5,665 nucleotides of DNA from JBBBNV01 sp037137075. GTDB taxonomy: Bacteria; Bacillota; Bacilli; Paenibacillales; NBRC-103111. Of the stretch, positions 5,548 through 5,665 are shown piece after piece. A program made the translations under genes and the position numbers. Below the pieces are notes generated by a model. The model ran no database searches. It was not told the DNA's origin and worked only from the letters and a program-made list of their open reading frames with translations. The DNA is taken from the NCBI RefSeq assembly GCF_037137075.1, contig NZ_JBBBNV010000060.1:1-5665 (forward strand), in the 5' to 3' direction. Every line of letters begins with the position of its first letter. Position 1 is the stretch's first letter.

Positions 5548-5665
5548 GTGCACTAAAACTTAAATATAACAACAGTTAAAAGCAAAGAACCTTGCCTTTA
5601 TAAGTCCATTTAAAAGGCTTGGCCATGGTGGAGTTGAAGTAGTCGATAAACGCAAACACTTGTTT
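5548..5665 (-). mobile_element. end of an IS630-family insertion sequence (partial)
   Basis: The minus-strand transposase fragment implies an IS630-family element entering from the right. IS630 elements insert at TA and duplicate it. The TA at 5546-5547, followed by GTGCACTAAAACTTAAATA, is a plausible outer end, with about 28 bp between it and the transposase stop. The other end is outside the window, so the terminal inverted repeat cannot be confirmed and the left boundary is a guess. Confidence 0.5.
5576..5665 (-). CDS. IS630-family transposase, C-terminal fragment
   Basis: Read from the right edge on the minus strand, 29 codons end at TAA (plus positions 5576-5578). The peptide contains FIDYFNSTMAKPFKWTYKGK, which I recognise as the C-terminal signature of IS630-family DDE transposases (a YN...AKPF-W-Y-GK pattern just before the end). 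These enzymes cut and rejoin DNA at the element's ends using a DDE catalytic triad, which lies upstream and outside the window. The gene faces the ger operon, with the operon terminator between them. Base composition of the tail and flank is more AT-rich than the ger genes. Whether the full transposase is intact cannot be judged. Confidence 0.85.
   Translation of the reverse strand, partial: KQVFAFIDYFNSTMAKPFKWTYKGKVLCF

Overview
The window looks like a chromosomal segment from an endospore-forming Firmicute. Paenibacillus or a close relative is the best guess, based on a complete GerA-type germinant-receptor operon with moderately GC-rich codon use, strong AGGAGG-type ribosome binding sites and a type I-C CRISPR repeat. 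The genus is inferred from general character, not from a database match.

Layout. (1) Positions 1-207 hold two stacked hairpins: an imperfect one at 37-63 and a perfect 22-bp stem with a 4-nt loop at 91-138. They sit where transcription leaving the CRISPR array would end. (2) Positions 208-908 are a CRISPR array of 11 repeats of 32 bp and 10 spacers of 34-37 bp, with a type I-C class repeat. The repeat orientation (…ATTGAAAC 3' end on the minus strand), the decayed repeat at the left end and the AT-rich leader at the right end all say it is transcribed leftward. (3) Positions 909-1336 contain no convincing gene. The left part is the CRISPR leader with a leader-proximal hairpin, a good minus-strand promoter and a cluster of ATTCGC dyads. 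The right part is the upstream region of the germination operon, with small hairpins and a possible forespore-type promoter. (4) Positions 1337-5468 are a four-gene plus-strand operon: a 73-residue two-TM membrane protein (probable receptor D subunit), the A subunit (511 aa), the B subunit (373 aa, permease fold) and the C subunit (414 aa lipoprotein). The genes are tightly packed: ATGA overlaps at 1555-1558 and 4224-4227, and a 15-bp gap between A and B. A stem-loop terminator follows at 5472-5506. (5) Positions 5576-5665 on the minus strand are the C-terminal end of an IS630-family transposase that runs off the window.

How it fits together. The three receptor subunits and the small D protein should form one germinant receptor in the inner membrane of the spore. 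The CRISPR array and the ger operon are divergent units with separate promoters. No cas gene is visible. On the leader side, where cas2 normally sits in type I-C loci, the germination operon begins instead, so the array is either remote from its cas genes or an orphan. The identical repeats 2-11 and the intact leader suggest it was active recently. The nearby IS element offers a plausible cause of local rearrangement, but this is inference.
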